Assembly: GCA_036971475.1 (NCBI GenBank)
Contig: JBAIZL010000001.1
Location: forward strand, 213,459,075 to 213,523,074
Reading direction: 5' to 3'
DNA from: Prosapia bicincta
Lineage: Eukaryota > Arthropoda > Insecta > Hemiptera > Cercopidae
Length of the DNA: 64,000 bases
Under the pieces are notes generated by a model, which saw nothing but the letters and a program-made list of their open reading frames with translations, was not told the origin of the DNA and made no database searches. Position numbers and translations under genes: made by a program. This document shows positions 25,623 through 38,547 of the stretch, piece after piece (within the stretch, counting starts at the first letter, position 1; every line of letters begins with the position of its first letter).

Positions 25623-26691
25623 TAAAGTGTAGATGGCTAACCCCTGGAACTAGAAGGTCCACTAAGCTGTCCGTAAAGTGTAGGTGGCTAACCCCTGGAA
25701 CTAAAAGATCAACTAAACTGTCCGTAAAGTGTAGGTGGCTAACCCCTGGAACTAGAAGATCCACTAAACTGTCCGTAAAGTGTAGGTGGCTAACCCCTGG
25801 AACTAGAAGATCCACTAAACTGTCCGTAAAGTGTAGGTGGCTAACCCCTGGAACTAGAAGATCCACTAAACTGTCCGTAAAGTGTAGGTGGCTAACCCCT
25901 GGAACTAGAAGATCCACTAAACTGTCCGTAAAGTGTAGTTGGCTAACCCCTTGAACTAGAAGATCCACTAAACTGTCCGTAAAGTGTAGGTGGCTAACCC
26001 CTTGAACTAGAAGATCCACTAAACTGTCCGTAAAGTATAGGTGGCTAACCCCTGGAACTAGAAGATCCACTAAACTGTCCGTAAAGTGTAGGTGGCTAAC
26101 CCCAGGAACTAGAAGATCCACTAAACTGTCCGTAAAGTGTAGTTGGCTAACCCCTGGAACTAGAAGATCCACTAAACCGTCCGTAACGTATAGGTGACGA
26201 ACCCCTGGAACTAGAAGATCCACTAAACTGTCGGTGGCTAACCCCTGGAACTAGAAGATCCACTAAACTGTCGGTGGCTAACCCCTGGCACTAGAAGATC
26301 CACTAAACTCTCGGTGGCTAACCCCTGGAACTAGAAGATCCACTAAACTGTCCGTAAAGTGTAGGTGGCTAACCCTTGGAACTAGAAAATCCACTAAACT
26401 GTCCGTAAAGTGTAGGTGGCTAACCCCTGGAACTAGAAGATCCACTAAACTGTCCGTAAAGTGTAGGTGGCTACCCCTGAAACTAAAAGATCCACTAAAC
26501 TGTCCGTAAAGTGTAGGTGGCTAACCCCTGGAACTTGAAGATCCACTAAACTGTCCGTAAAGTGTAGGTGGCTAACCTCTGGAACTAGAAGATCCACTAA
26601 ACTGTCCGTAAAGTGTAGGTGGCTAACCCCTGGAACTAGAAGATCCACTAAACTGTCGGTGACTAACCCCTGGAACTAGAAGATCCACTAA

Positions 26692-29600
26692 ACGGTCCGT
26701 AACGTATAGGTGACGAACCCCTGGATCTAGAAGATCCACTAAACTGTCGGTGGCTATCCCCTGGAATTGGAAGTTCTACTAAACTGTCCGTTACGTGTGG
26801 GTTGCTAACCCCTGGAAGTAGAAGATCCACTAAACTGTCCGTAACGTGTAGGTGGCTAACTCCTGGAACTAGAAGATCCTCTAAACTGTCCGTAAAGTGT
26901 AGTTGGCTAACCCCTGAAACTAGAAGATCCACTAAACTGTCGGTGGCTAACCCCTGGAACTAGAAGATCCACTAAACTGTCGGTGGCTAGCCCCTGGAAC
27001 TAGAAGATCCACTATACTGTCAGTGGCTAACCCCTGGAACTAGAAGATCCACTAAACTGTCGGTGGCTAACCCCTGGAACTAGAAGATCCACTAAACTGT
27101 CCGTAAAGTGTAGGTGGCTAACCCCTGAAACTAGAAGATCCACTAAACTGTCCGTAAAATGTAGGTGGCTAACCCTTGGAACTAGAAGATCCACTAAACT
27201 GTCCGTAAAGTGTAGGTGGCTAACCCCTGGAACTAGAAGATCCACTAAACTGTCCGTAAAGTGTAGGTGGCTAACCCCTGGAACTAGAAGATCCACTAAA
27301 CTGTCCGTAAAGTGTAGGTGGCTAACCCCTGGAACTAGAAGATCCACTAAACTGTCCGTAAAGTGTAGGTGGCTAACCCCTGGAACTAGAAGATCCACTA
27401 AACTGTCCGTAAAGTGTAGGTGGCTAACCCCAGGAACTAGAAGATCCACTAAACTGTCCGTAAAGTGTAGTTGGCTAACCCCTGGAACTAGAAGATCCAC
27501 TAAACTGTCGGTGGCTAACCCCTGGAACTAGAAGATCCACTAAACTGTCGGTGGCTAACCCCTGGCACTAGAAGATCCACTAAACTGTCGGTGGCTAACC
27601 CCTGGAACTAGAAGATCCACTAAACTGTCCGTAAAGTGTAGGTGGCTAACCCCTGGAACTAAAAGATCCACTAAACTGTCCGTAAAGTGTAGATGGCTAA
27701 CCCCTGGAACTAGAAGGTCCACTAAGCTGTCCGTAAAGTGTAGGTGGCTAACCCCTGGAACTAAAAGATCAACTAAACTGTCCGTAAAGTGTAGGTGGCT
27801 AACCCCTGGAACTAGAAGATCCACTAAACTGTCCGTAAAGTGTAGGTGGCTAACCCCTGGAACTAGAAGATCCACTAAACTGTCCGTAAAGTGTAGGTGG
27901 CTAACCCCTGGAACTAGAAGATCCACTAAACTGTCCGTAAAGTGTAGGTGGCTAACCCCTGGAACTAGAAGATCCACTAAACTGTCCGTAAAGTGTAGGT
28001 GGCTAACCCCTGGAACTAGAAGATCCACTAAACTGTCCGTAAAGTGTAGGTGGCTAACCCCTTGAACTAGAAGATCCACTAAACTGTCCGTAAAGTGTAG
28101 TTGGCTAACCCCTTGAACTAGAAGATCCACTAAACTGTCCGTAAAGTGTAGGTGGCTAACCCCTTGAACTAGAAGATCCACTAAACTGTCCGTAAAGTAT
28201 AGGTGGCTAACCCCTGGAACTAGAAGATCCACTAAACTGTCCGTAAAGTGTAGGTGGCTAACCCCAGGAACTAGAAGATCCACTAAACTGTCCGTAAAGT
28301 GTAGTTGGCTAACCCCTGGAACTAGAAGATCCACTAAACCGTCCGTAACGTATAGGTGACGAACCCCTGGAACTAGAAGATCCACTAAACTGTCGGTGGC
28401 TAACCCCTGGAACTAGAAGATCCACTAAACTGTCGGTGGCTAACCCCTGGCACTAGAAGATCCACTAAACTGTCGGTGGCTAACCCCTGGAACTAGAAGA
28501 TCCACTAAACTGTCCGTAAAGTGTAGGTGGCTAACCCTTGGAACTAGAAAATCCACTAAACTGTCCGTAAAGTGTAGGTGGCTAACCCCTGGAACTAGAA
28601 GATCCACTAAACTGTCCGTAAAGTGTAGGTGGCTACCCCTGAAACTAAAAGATCCACTAAACTGTCCGTAAAGTGTAGGTGGCTAACCCCTGGAACTAGA
28701 AGATCCACTAAACTGTCCGTAAAGTGTAGGTGGCTAACCCCTGGATCTAGAAGATCCACTAAACTGTCGGTGGCTATCCCCTGGAATTGGAAGTTCCACT
28801 AAACTGTCCGTTACGTGTAGGTTGCTAACCCCTGGAAGTAGAAGATCCACTAAACTGTCCGTAACGTGTAGGTGGCTAACTCCTGGAACTAGAAGATCCT
28901 CTAAACTGTCCGTAAAGTGTAGTTGGCTAACCCCTGAAACTAGAAGATCCACTAAACTGTCGGTGGCTAACCCCTGGAACTAGAAGATCCACTAAACTGT
29001 CGGTGGCTAGCCCCTGGAACTAGAAGATCCACTATACTGTCAGTGGCTAACCCCTGGAACTAGAAGATCCACTAAACTGTCGGTGGCTAACCCCTGGAAC
29101 TAGAAGATCCACTAAACTGTCGGTGGCTAACCCCTGGAACTAGAAGATCCACTAAACTGTCGGTGGCTAACCCCTGGAACTAGAAGATCCACTAAACTGT
29201 CGGTGGCTAACCCCTGGAACTAGAAGATCCACTATACTGTCAGTGCCTAACCCCTGGAACTAGAAGATCCACTAAACTGTCGGTGGCTAACCCCTGGAAC
29301 TAGAAGATCCACTAAACTGTCGGTGGCTAACCCCTGGCACTAGAAGATCCACTAAACTCTCGGTGGCTAACCCCTGGAACTAGAAGATCCACTAAACTGT
29401 CCGTAAAGTGTAGGTGGCTAACCCTTGGAACTAGAAAATCCACTAAACTGTCCGTAAAGTGTAGGTGGCTAACCCCTGGAACTAGAAGATCCACTAAACT
29501 GTCCGTAAAGTGTAGGTGGCTACCCCTGAAACTAAAAGATCCACTAAACTGTCCGTAAAGTGTAGGTGGCTAACCCCTGGAACTAGAAGATCCACTAAAC

Positions 29601-32330
29601 TGTCCGTAAAGTGTAGGTGGCTAACCTCTGGAACTAGAAGATCCACTAAACTGTCCGTAAAGTGTAGGTGGCTAACCCCTGGAACTAGAAGATCCACTAA
29701 ACGGTCCGTAACGTATAGGTGACGAACCCCTGGATCTAGAAGATCCACTAAACTGTCGGTGGCTATCCCCTGGAATTGGAAGTTCCACTAAACTGTCCGT
29801 TACGTGTAGGTTGCTAACCCCTGGAAGTAGAAGATCCACTAAACTGTCCGTAACGTGTAGGTGGCTAACTCCTGGAACTAGAAGATCCTCTAAACTGTCC
29901 GTAAAGTGTAGTTGGCTAACCCCTGAAACTAGAAGATCCACTAAACTGTCGGTGGCTAACCCCTGGAACTAGAAGATCCACTAAACTGTCGGTGGCTAGC
30001 CCCTGGAACTAGAAGATCCACTATACTGTCAGTGGCTAACCCCTGGAACTAGAAGATCCACTAAACTGTCGGTGGCTAACCCCTGGAACTAGAAGATCCA
30101 CTAAACTGTCCGTAAAGTGTAGGTGGCTAACCCCTGAAACTAGAAGATCCACTAAACTGTCCGTAAAATGTAGGTGGCTAACCCTTGGAACTAGAAGATC
30201 CACTAAACTGTCCGTAAAGTGTAGGTGGCTAACCCCTGGAACTAGAAGATCCACTAAACTGTCCGTAAAGTGTAGGTGGCTAACCCCTGGAACTAGAAGA
30301 TCCACTAAACTGTCCGTAAAGTGTAGGTGGCTAACCCCTGGAACTAGAAGATCCACTAAACTGTCCGTAAAGTGTAGGTGGCTAACCCCTGGAACTAGAA
30401 GATCCACTAAACTGTCCGTAAAGTGTAGGTGGCTAACCCCAGGAACTAGAAGATCCACTAAACTGTCCGTAAAGTGTAGTTGGCTAACCCCTGGAACTAG
30501 AAGATCCACTAAACTGTCGGTGGCTAACCCCTGGAACTAGAAGATCCACTAAACTGTCGGTGGCTAACCCCTGGCACTAGAAGATCCACTAAACTGTCGG
30601 TGGCTAACCCCTGGAACTAGAAGATCCACTAAACTGTCCGTAAAGTGTAGGTGGCTAACCCCTGGAACTAAAAGATCCACTAAACTGTCCGTAAAGTGTA
30701 GATGGCTAACCCCTGGAACTAGAAGGTCCACTAAGCTGTCCGTAAAGTGTAGGTGGCTAACCCCTGGAACTAAAAGATCAACTAAACTGTCCGTAAAGTG
30801 TAGGTGGCTAACCCCTGGAACTAGAAGATCCACTAAACTGTCCGTAAAGTGTAGGTGGCTAACCCCTGGAACTAGAAGATCCACTAAACTGTCCGTAAAG
30901 TGTAGGTGGCTAACCCCTGGAACTAGAAGATCCACTAAACTGTCCGTAAAGTGTAGGTGGCTAACCCCTGGAACTAGAAGATCCACTAAACTGTCCGTAA
31001 AGTGTAGGTGGCTAACCCCTGGAACTAGAAGATCCACTAAACTGTCCGTAAAGTGTAGGTGGCTAACCCCTTGAACTAGAAGATCCACTAAACTGTCCGT
31101 AAAGTGTAGTTGGCTAACCCCTTGAACTAGAAGATCCACTAAACTGTCCGTAAAGTGTAGGTGGCTAACCCCTTGAACTAGAAGATCCACTAAACTGTCC
31201 GTAAAGTATAGGTGGCTAACCCCTGGAACTAGAAGATCCACTAAACTGTCCGTAAAGTGTAGGTGGCTAACCCCAGGAACTAGAAGATCCACTAAACTGT
31301 CCGTAAAGTGTAGTTGGCTAACCCCTGGAACTAGAAGATCCACTAAACCGTCCGTAACGTATAGGTGACGAACCCCTGGAACTAGAAGATCCACTAAACT
31401 GTCGGTGGCTAACCCCTGGAACTAGAAGATCCACTAAACTGTCGGTGGCTAACCCCTGGCACTAGAAGATCCACTAAACTGTCGGTGGCTAACCCCTGGA
31501 ACTAGAAGATCCACTAAACTGTCCGTAAAGTGTAGGTGGCTAACCCTTGGAACTAGAAAATCCACTAAACTGTCCGTAAAGTGTAGGTGGCTAACCCCTG
31601 GAACTAGAAGATCCACTAAACTGTCCGTAAAGTGTAGGTGGCTACCCCTGAAACTAAAAGATCCACTAAACTGTCCGTAAAGTGTAGGTGGCTAACCCCT
31701 GGAACTAGAAGATCCACTAATCTGTCCGTAAAGTGTAGGTGGCTAACCCCTGGATCTAGAAGATCCACTAAACTGTCGGTGGCTATCCCCTGGAATTGGA
31801 AGTTCCACTAAACTGTCCGTTACGTGTAGGTTGCTAACCCCTGGAAGTAGAAGATCCACTAAACTGTCCGTAACGTGTAGGTGGCTAACTCCTGGAACTA
31901 GAAGATCCTCTAAACTGTCCGTAAAGTGTAGTTGGCTAACCCCTGAAACTAGAAGATCCACTAAACTGTCGGTGGCTAACCCCTGGAACTAGAAGATCCA
32001 CTAAACTGTCGGTGGCTAGCCCCTGGAACTAGAAGATCCACTATACTGTCAGTGGCTAACCCCTGGAACTAGAAGATCCACTAAACTGTCGGTGGCTAAC
32101 CCCTGGAACTAGAAGATCCACTAAACTGTCGGTGGCTAACCCCTGGAACTAGAAGATCCACTAAACTGTCGGTGGCTAACCCCTGGAACTAGAAGATCCA
32201 CTAAACTGTCGGTGGCTAACCCCTGGAACTAGAAGATCCACTATACTGTCAGTGTCTAACCCCTGGAACTAGAAGATCCACTAAACTGTCGGTGGCTAAC
32301 CCCTGGAACTAGAAGATCCACTAAACTGTC
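26692..32330 (+). repeat. 3009-bp higher-order unit, two near-identical copies
   Basis: Diagnostic variants recur exactly 3009 bp apart: ACGGTCCGTAACGTATAGG at 26692 and 29701, and the block with GGCTATCCCCTGGAATTGG. The long open minus frames at 27555-28385 and 30564-31394 translate identically. I saw only a few differences (for example CTAAAC/CTAATC near 28711/31720 and GTGCCTAA/GTGTCTAA near 29245/32254). Agreement is lost at about 29330/32340. A shorter, more diverged version lies at about 24900-26660. This is a recent large duplication within the satellite. Confidence 0.88.
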
Positions 32331-32780
32331 GGTGGCTAACCCCTGGAACTAGAAGATCCACTAAACTGTCGGTGGCTAACCCCTGGAACTAGAAGATCCA
32401 CTATACTGTCAGTGGCTAACCCCTGGAACTAGAAGATCCACTAAACTGTCAGTGGCTAACCCCTGGAACTAGAAGATCCACTAAACTGTCGGTGGCTAAC
32501 CCCTGGAACTAGAAGATCCACTAAACTGTCGGTGGCTAACCCCTGGAACTAGAAGATCCACTAAACTGTCCGTAACGTGTAGGTGGCTAACCCCTGGAAC
32601 TAGAAGATCCACTAAACTGTCCATAACGTGTAGGTGGCTAACCCCTGGAACTAGAAGATCCACTAAACTGTCCATAACGTGTAGGTGGCTAACCCCTGGA
32701 ACTAGAAGATCCAATTAACTGTCGGTGGCTAACCCCTGGAACTAGAAGATCCACTAAACTGTCGGTGGCTAACCCCTGGA

Positions 32781-34872
32781 CATATTTTTTTTTAATTACC
32801 TTTCAAACAGATATAATAAATAAAGTAAAAAAGGGAAAACAACAACCATACAATTATAGGCTTACTCAGAGATTTGAATTGGTGATATTATAAACAAAAC
32901 TAAATATCAAATATTAAAAACAATAGTAGAGTTCTAATTGTACGGTACAGATGTATTAGTGGTAAATAGAAGTATGCGGGACAGAATAAATACGATGAAA
33001 ATGATGGTTTGAGGAAGAAGATGAAAACCAACGTAAGAAAGAAGGTATGAAACGAAAATTTAAGGAAATAAATGTTTGTAAAAAGGACACTAAATATAGA
33101 AAGTTGAAAATTACTTTGGTATGAGCTTATTATACGAATAATGAATCAGGCACGCATAACACGTAGAGCTTGCAAAAAGAAAACAGATAAAAAAGACAGA
33201 GGAGCGTCCTATATTGCAATGGAATAAATAGATAGGCTACAACTTGCGATTGAAAAAAAAGAAAAATGAAGGAGATGTATATTACAAAGACAAATGGCCA
33301 TTGGCATGTGCTAAACTACAACATATGCTGTACAAACAACTTATAAGTAAGTAAGTAATAACGTCTATAAGCTGTGTAAAACAAATTATAATCTAAATAG
33401 GTAAGTAATAAAGTTTATAAGCTGTGCTAAACAACGTGTAAGTAAGTAAGTAAGTATTGACATTTGTCCATCTCGTATAGCATCCTAATGAACTACGAGC
33501 ATATATGGATTTTAGCTTCTTTTTGTTTTCTTTTATTACTGTACTCGTATTTGAAATAAACTAGATCATTCTTAAGGGATGAACGAAGGAAAATATGAAG
33601 CTTTTGCATTATTCTGTTTAAAGCAAAAATATATTTTATGGGCCAAATTTTATGTTTAAAATGTAATGTTTAAGATGTTTGCATAGATTTGGTCAGGTGT
33701 ACAAACTGTGATACCAATTGTAATGTAGATGAAAACTAATAGGTTAATAAAAGTTTACACAGTGTGGTGAACTTAATATTTTCAAGAAAAACTCAAGCAT
33801 AATCCTGTAACGTTATTTTTAATCTCTTTTTTAAGAATTAAATGTGTAAAATTCTCTTATTGAATTCATCGAGTACGCTTACAACCCCAGATTAAGGTCT
33901 TTTCTCGCGGTATAATACCTTTCCTTGTAAAATCCCTTTGTCCAGCCAATCAATCCAGTTCTTTTGACCCAGATTGAGTGGTACTTGATTCTGGCAAAGT
34001 ACTTAACATTCAAGAGATTTTCCTCTTTTCACAGCAGTTGGTACTTTATATGCAAGTCATTGTTGCCCGATCCCACGGTAGGGGTCTCAACGCCCCTTTT
34101 CAATATACCCATTGTTTTTAAATATGTACTTAACTTTTGCAATCGTTCAAGGTTAGATGCTATCTGGGATTTGTTAAAGAAATTGGATAACAATCGCCCT
34201 GACGTCGTTCCGTCCAGACAACAATGAGTAGAAATGTCATTTTATGAGTTTATCGTTCTATAGCGTATGCATTACATATAGTCCTTAATGTAATTATATT
34301 TTTGACGTGTTGTAATAACGGTGAATGTTAGTACACTCCATAACTCAGTTAAGTAAATTTGTGTTCCCAAATTGTAGGCTATATAGCTTTACGTTCGTAA
34401 ATATTTTGTGAATTTGTACATCAAGAAGGTTCAACAAAAAGTTCACAAAATACCTACGAAAATCTCTAATCATTAACTAGATCCATTTCAAGTCGAACCT
34501 TATAATTCCACGACCCACCCTCATGTCACGCGAGTATTTACACTTGCTGGCGGTAATTTACCAATAACCCTCTAAAGCTTTCCTAAACTCTTCCGTTCGG
34601 ACTTTCTTTATCCCCCAAGACTTTTAGCAACTCTCAAAACGTTTGAGGAAACGAAAAAACAGGCACCCAATTGATTTTTCATCCTTCCTTTTTATGATCC
34701 TTGAAGACGCGAACATGGCCTGAGGCAACCAAATTGGGTTCCTTTGAATAAAAATGTCGGATATCATTGGGACAGTGATAATAAATAATATTAAATTAGA
34801 ATAGAAAGTAAAAGGGGTTTCTAAATATTTAGTAGAAAGATAGTCCTTGCAACGTGTTCTGCAGAAAGGGAA
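32781..34872. other. Unique AT-rich spacer with a small GTAA repeat
   Basis: No supported gene. At about 33340-33465 there are three imperfect copies of a segment with AAGTAAGTAAGTAA and TATAAGCTGTG. TAGGCTA occurs at 33233-33239 and 34375-34381. The 87-codon plus frame at 33964-34227 has no recognisable domain. Confidence 0.5.
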
Positions 34873-35103
34873 GGTAAACGTGCTGGAGACAAAGGTAAAC
34901 GTGCTGGAGACAAAGGTAAACGTGCTGGAGACAAAGGTAAACGTGCTGGAGACAAAGGTAAACGTGCTGGAGACAAAGGTAAACGTGCTGGAGACAAAGG
35001 TAAACGTGCTGAAGACAAAGGTAAACGTGCTGGAGACAAAGGTAAACGTGCTGAAGACAAAGGTAAACGTGCTGGAGACAAAGGTAAACGTGCTGGAGAC
35101 AAA
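34873..35103 (+). repeat. 21-bp tandem array, 11 copies
   Basis: The 21-bp unit GGTAAACGTGCTGGAGACAA + A repeats 11 times, with two GCTGAAGAC variants. The length is 7 codons, so both strands stay open (VNVLETK on plus, SPARLPL on minus). The enclosing 89-codon plus frame (34847-35116) starts just before the array and ends just after it; I do not call it a gene. Confidence 0.96.
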
Positions 35104-35262
35104 AGAAGCGAGCTAACGGTCAGAGATGGGACTAAGAACCATCAAAGCGGGTCCTTTTTAACCGCAAAATTGCTTCAGTAATAGTAGAACTAGGGATGTA
35201 AACCTACCTAAGTATAAATAGAATTGGTGTTTAAATGTTCCTGTCCAGCCCCAACTGGTGTC

Positions 35263-37316
35263 ATGCCACTTGCGACACAGCAATCTTCCACCGTGCCACT
35301 TGTGACCCAGCAATCTCCCACCGTGCCACTTGCGACCCAGCAATCTCCCACCGTGCCACTTGCGACCCAGCAATCTCCCACCGTGCCACTTGCGACCCAG
35401 CAATCTCCCACCGTGCCACTTGCTACCCAGCGATCTCCCACCGTGCCACTTGCGACCCAGCAATCTCCCACCGTGCCACTTGCGACCCAGCAATCTCCCA
35501 CCGTGCCACTTGCGACCCAGCAATCTCCCACCGTGCCACTTGCGACCCAGCAATCTCCCACCGTGCCACTTGCGACCCAGCAATCTCCCACCGTGCCACT
35601 TGCGACCCAGCAATCTCCCACCGTGCCACTTGCTACCCAGCAATCTCCCACCGTGCCACTTGTGACCCAGCAATCTCCCACCGTGCCACTTGCGACCCAG
35701 CAATCTCCCACCGTGCCACTTGTGACCCAGCAATCTCCCACCGTGCCACTTGCGACCCAGCAATCTCCCACCGTGCCACTTGCGACCCAGCAATCTCCCA
35801 CCGTGCCACTTGCGACCCAGCAATCTCCCACCGTGCCACTTGCGACCCAGCAATCTCCCACCGTGCCACTTGTGACCCAGCAATCTCCCACCGTGCCACT
35901 TGCGACCCAGCAATCTCCCACCGTGCCACTTGCGACCCAGCAATCTCCCACCGTACCACTTGCGACCCAGCAATCTCCCACCGTGCCACTTGCTACCCAG
36001 CAATCTCCCACCGTGCCACTTGTGACCCAGCAATCTCCCACCGTGCCACTTGCGACCCAGCAATCTCCCACCGTGCCACTTGTGACCCAGCAATCTCCCA
36101 CCGTGCCACTTGCGACCCAGCAATCTCCCACCGTGCCACTTGTGACCCAGCAATCTCCCACCGTGCCACTTGCGACCCAGCGATCTCCCACCGTGCCACT
36201 TGTGACCCAGCAATCTCCCACCGTGCCACTTGCGACCCAGCAATCTCCCACCGTGCCACTTGCGACCCAGCAATCTCCCACCGTGCCACTTGCGACCCAG
36301 CGATCTCCCACCGTGCCACTTGCGACCCAGCAATCTCCCACCGTGCCACTTGCGACCCAGCGATCTCCCACCGTGCCACTTGCGACCCAGCAATCTCCCA
36401 CCGTGCCACTTGCGACCCAGCAATCTCCCACCGTGCCACTTGTGACCCAGCAATCTCCCACCGTGCCACTTGCTACCCAGCGATCTCCCACCGTGCCACT
36501 TGCGACCCAGCAATCTCCCACCGTGCCACTTGCTACCCAGCGATCTCCCACCGTGCCACTTGCGACCCAGCAATCTTCCACCGTGCCACTTGCGACCCAG
36601 CGATCTCCCACCGTGCCACTTGCGACCCAGCAATCTCCCACCGTGCCACTTGCGACCCAGCAATCTCCCACCGTGCCACTTGCGACCCAGCGATCTCCCA
36701 CCGTGCCACTTGCGACCCAGCGATCTCCCACCGTGCCACTTGTGACCCAGCAATCTCCCACCGTGCCACTTGCGACCCAGCAATCTCCCACCGTGCCACT
36801 TGCGACCCAGCAATCTCCCACCGTGCCACTTGCGACCCAGCGATCTCCCACCGTGCCACTTGCGACCCAGCAATCTCCCACCGTGCCACTTGCGACCCAG
36901 CAATCTCCCACCGTGCCACTTGTGACCCAGCAATCTCCCACCGTGCCACTTGCTACCCAGCGATCTCCCACCGTACCACTTGCGACCCAGCAATCTCCCA
37001 CCGTGCCAATTGCTACCCAGCGATCTCCCACCGTGCCACTTGCGACCCAGCAATCTCCCACCGTGCCACTTGCGACCCAGCAATCTCCCACCGTGCCACT
37101 TGCGACCCAGCAATCTCCCACCGTGCCACTTGCGACCCAGCGATCTCCCACCGTGCCACTTGCGACCCAGCGATCTTTCACCGTGCCACTTGCGACCCAG
37201 CGTTCTCCCACCGTGCCACTTGCGACCCAGCAATCTCCCACCGTGCCACTTGCGACCCAGCAATCTCCCACCGTGCCACTTGCGACCCAGCGTTCTCCCA
37301 CCGTGCCTCTTGCGAC
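35263..37316 (+). repeat. 30-bp tandem array, about 68 copies without indels
   Basis: The 30-bp unit CAATCTCCCACCGTGCCACT + TGCGACCCAG repeats 68 times in perfect register from 35281 to 37320. Variation is by substitution only, mostly at CpG-type sites: TGCGACC/TGTGACC/TGCTACC, CAATCT/CGATCT. The unit is 10 codons. Four frames, two on each strand, therefore remain open for 700 or more codons. One plus frame (35224-37365, 713 codons) encodes PLATQQSPTV repeats, a Ser/Thr/Pro-rich mucin-like composition. However, it has no signal peptide, and its short flanks do not look like protein. Most of the variants that I checked change the amino acid. I regard it as a non-coding minisatellite. Confidence 0.95.
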
Positions 37317-37494
37317 TCTACTATTGATCACTGGTCCCTATATACCAACTAAGCTATTCTTTTAAACCAATAATGGATCAAATAATCAATCGTATCCAAT
37401 AGTCGTATTTTCTGATGTTTATTCTCAAGGGTTTGATCTCGTAAAAGTGCCAAAATATGATTCCATCAAAAGTTTTTTGTGTCAACACAGGAAG

Positions 37495-38409
37495 GTTGTG
37501 TCAAACGGGACAATGGAAGAAGTTTTTTATTGGCTGATAAAACTATAAGGACAAGAGAATGGTAATTTTTGGAGATGAATATACTTCGCAGCTGTTAGAA
37601 AAGCAAGATACGTCTTACTTCGACGGTACCTTTGTTGTCCCAAGCACGTGGACATTGGAAGTTGTGACATAGAAGCAAACGTCTGCCCTGCTGTGTATGC
37701 TCTCCTCCTTGATACAACCGAAGGCACGTACTTCCACATGGTTATGACTATAAAAGAATCTTTTCCTTCATTGATGCTTTCCACAATGAAACTTGATATT
37801 GAAGTAGCATTGATTTCAGCGATTCAACGTGTACAACCGAATATAGTAATCTCAGGATACTGGTTTCGTTTCAGTTAAAATATATGGAGGAAAATACAAA
37901 CAATTCGCCTTACATCAGAACATAAAGAAAATCAAGAAGTCTCACAGACATGTAGAAGATGTGCTGCGTTAGTTCATATCCAACTTCAACATATTGATAA
38001 TGTAGGCTCACTATTACGGAGATCGTTCCAGACGACAACGTCAAACTAACAAAACATTTTGACTTTTTCAATCAGCAGTGGTTGGAAAATGCTACCATAC
38101 CACGTCACACTTGGAATGTTTACGGCCAGCGACATCGCACAAACAACGCAGTAGAGAGCTGGAACTCCAATTTAAATGCCTTGGTTGGAAGAAAGACACC
38201 CAACATTTTTTTTCTCATGGAGAAGCTAATAATACCTACGGAGACATCATTCATTTTAAAATCCAAGGAACTTGGAGAAATGGAAACAAAAGGAAAAGGT
38301 ATTAAAAAGCTCGAACAGAGAATACAAAAAAATCCTTGATGAGTTCAAAAACAGTGGCGACTACAAAAATTGTTCAAGTGCATTGAGCTACGTAAATTCG
38401 TTGGAGTGA
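37495..38409 (+). pseudogene. MULE transposase pseudogene
   Basis: A decayed Mutator-like transposase on the plus strand, in pieces. VIFGDEYTSQLLEKQ then DGTFVVPSTW (about 37562-37645) covers the first catalytic Asp region (DGTF). After a frameshift, CPAVYALLLDTTEGTYF then FHMVMTIKESFPS follows, with LDIEVALISAIQRVQPN (the second acidic region, DFE-A in the family) and GYWFRFS. An in-frame TAA at 37876-37878 sits where the family usually has Gln, followed by NIWRKIQ. Downstream, VKLTKHFDFFNQQWLENA and RTNNAVESWNSNL (38136-38174) are the conserved C-terminal signature. A frameshift in the A7 run near 38325 leads to the tail YVNSLE and stop at 38409. The N-terminal zinc finger and terminal inverted repeats are not visible. 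At least two frameshifts and one nonsense codon make it inactive. Confidence 0.7.
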
Positions 38410-38547
38410 ACAAAAATATCACTTAGACGCTACAGACCGATTGTATAATTCGTTCAATAATGATTAATTATATGATTAATTATATTATATAATATTATCA
38501 TATAAAAATATAATCTATTAAATAATGATTAGCCATCCAACTGATTT
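38410..38547. other. Very AT-rich segment
   Basis: Short self-complementary AT motifs (TTAATTATATGATTAATTATA and similar) follow the MULE pseudogene. They could be part of the element's 3' end, but I cannot define an inverted repeat. Confidence 0.35.

Larger units (their letters stand above)
22787..32780 (+). repeat. 51/40-bp satellite array, about 10 kb
   Basis: Two unit lengths alternate. The 51-bp unit is GTCCGTAAAGTGTAGGTGGC, then TAACCCCTGGAACTAGAAG, then ATCCACTAAACT. The 40-bp unit lacks the 11 bp CGTAAAGTGTA. The 51-bp form is 17 codons, so runs of it stay open on both strands: DLLVPGVSHLHFTDSLV on minus and RRSTKLSVKCRWLTPGT on plus, up to 276 codons. Each 40-bp unit breaks that frame. 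Opening on both strands and regular frame breaks argue against coding. Diverged units (for example CCGTTACGTGTAGGTTGC, GGATCTAG, GGAATTGGAAG) mark higher-order blocks. Confidence 0.97.

Noticed and set aside
22787..32780. Leucine-rich or structural repeat proteins from the 51-bp units
   Set aside because: Frames are broken by every 40-bp unit and are open on both strands.
35158..37365. Four open frames of about 700 codons in the 30-bp array as genes
   Set aside because: They overlap on both strands, follow directly from a stop-free unit whose length is a multiple of 3, and start and end within short unrecognisable flanks.
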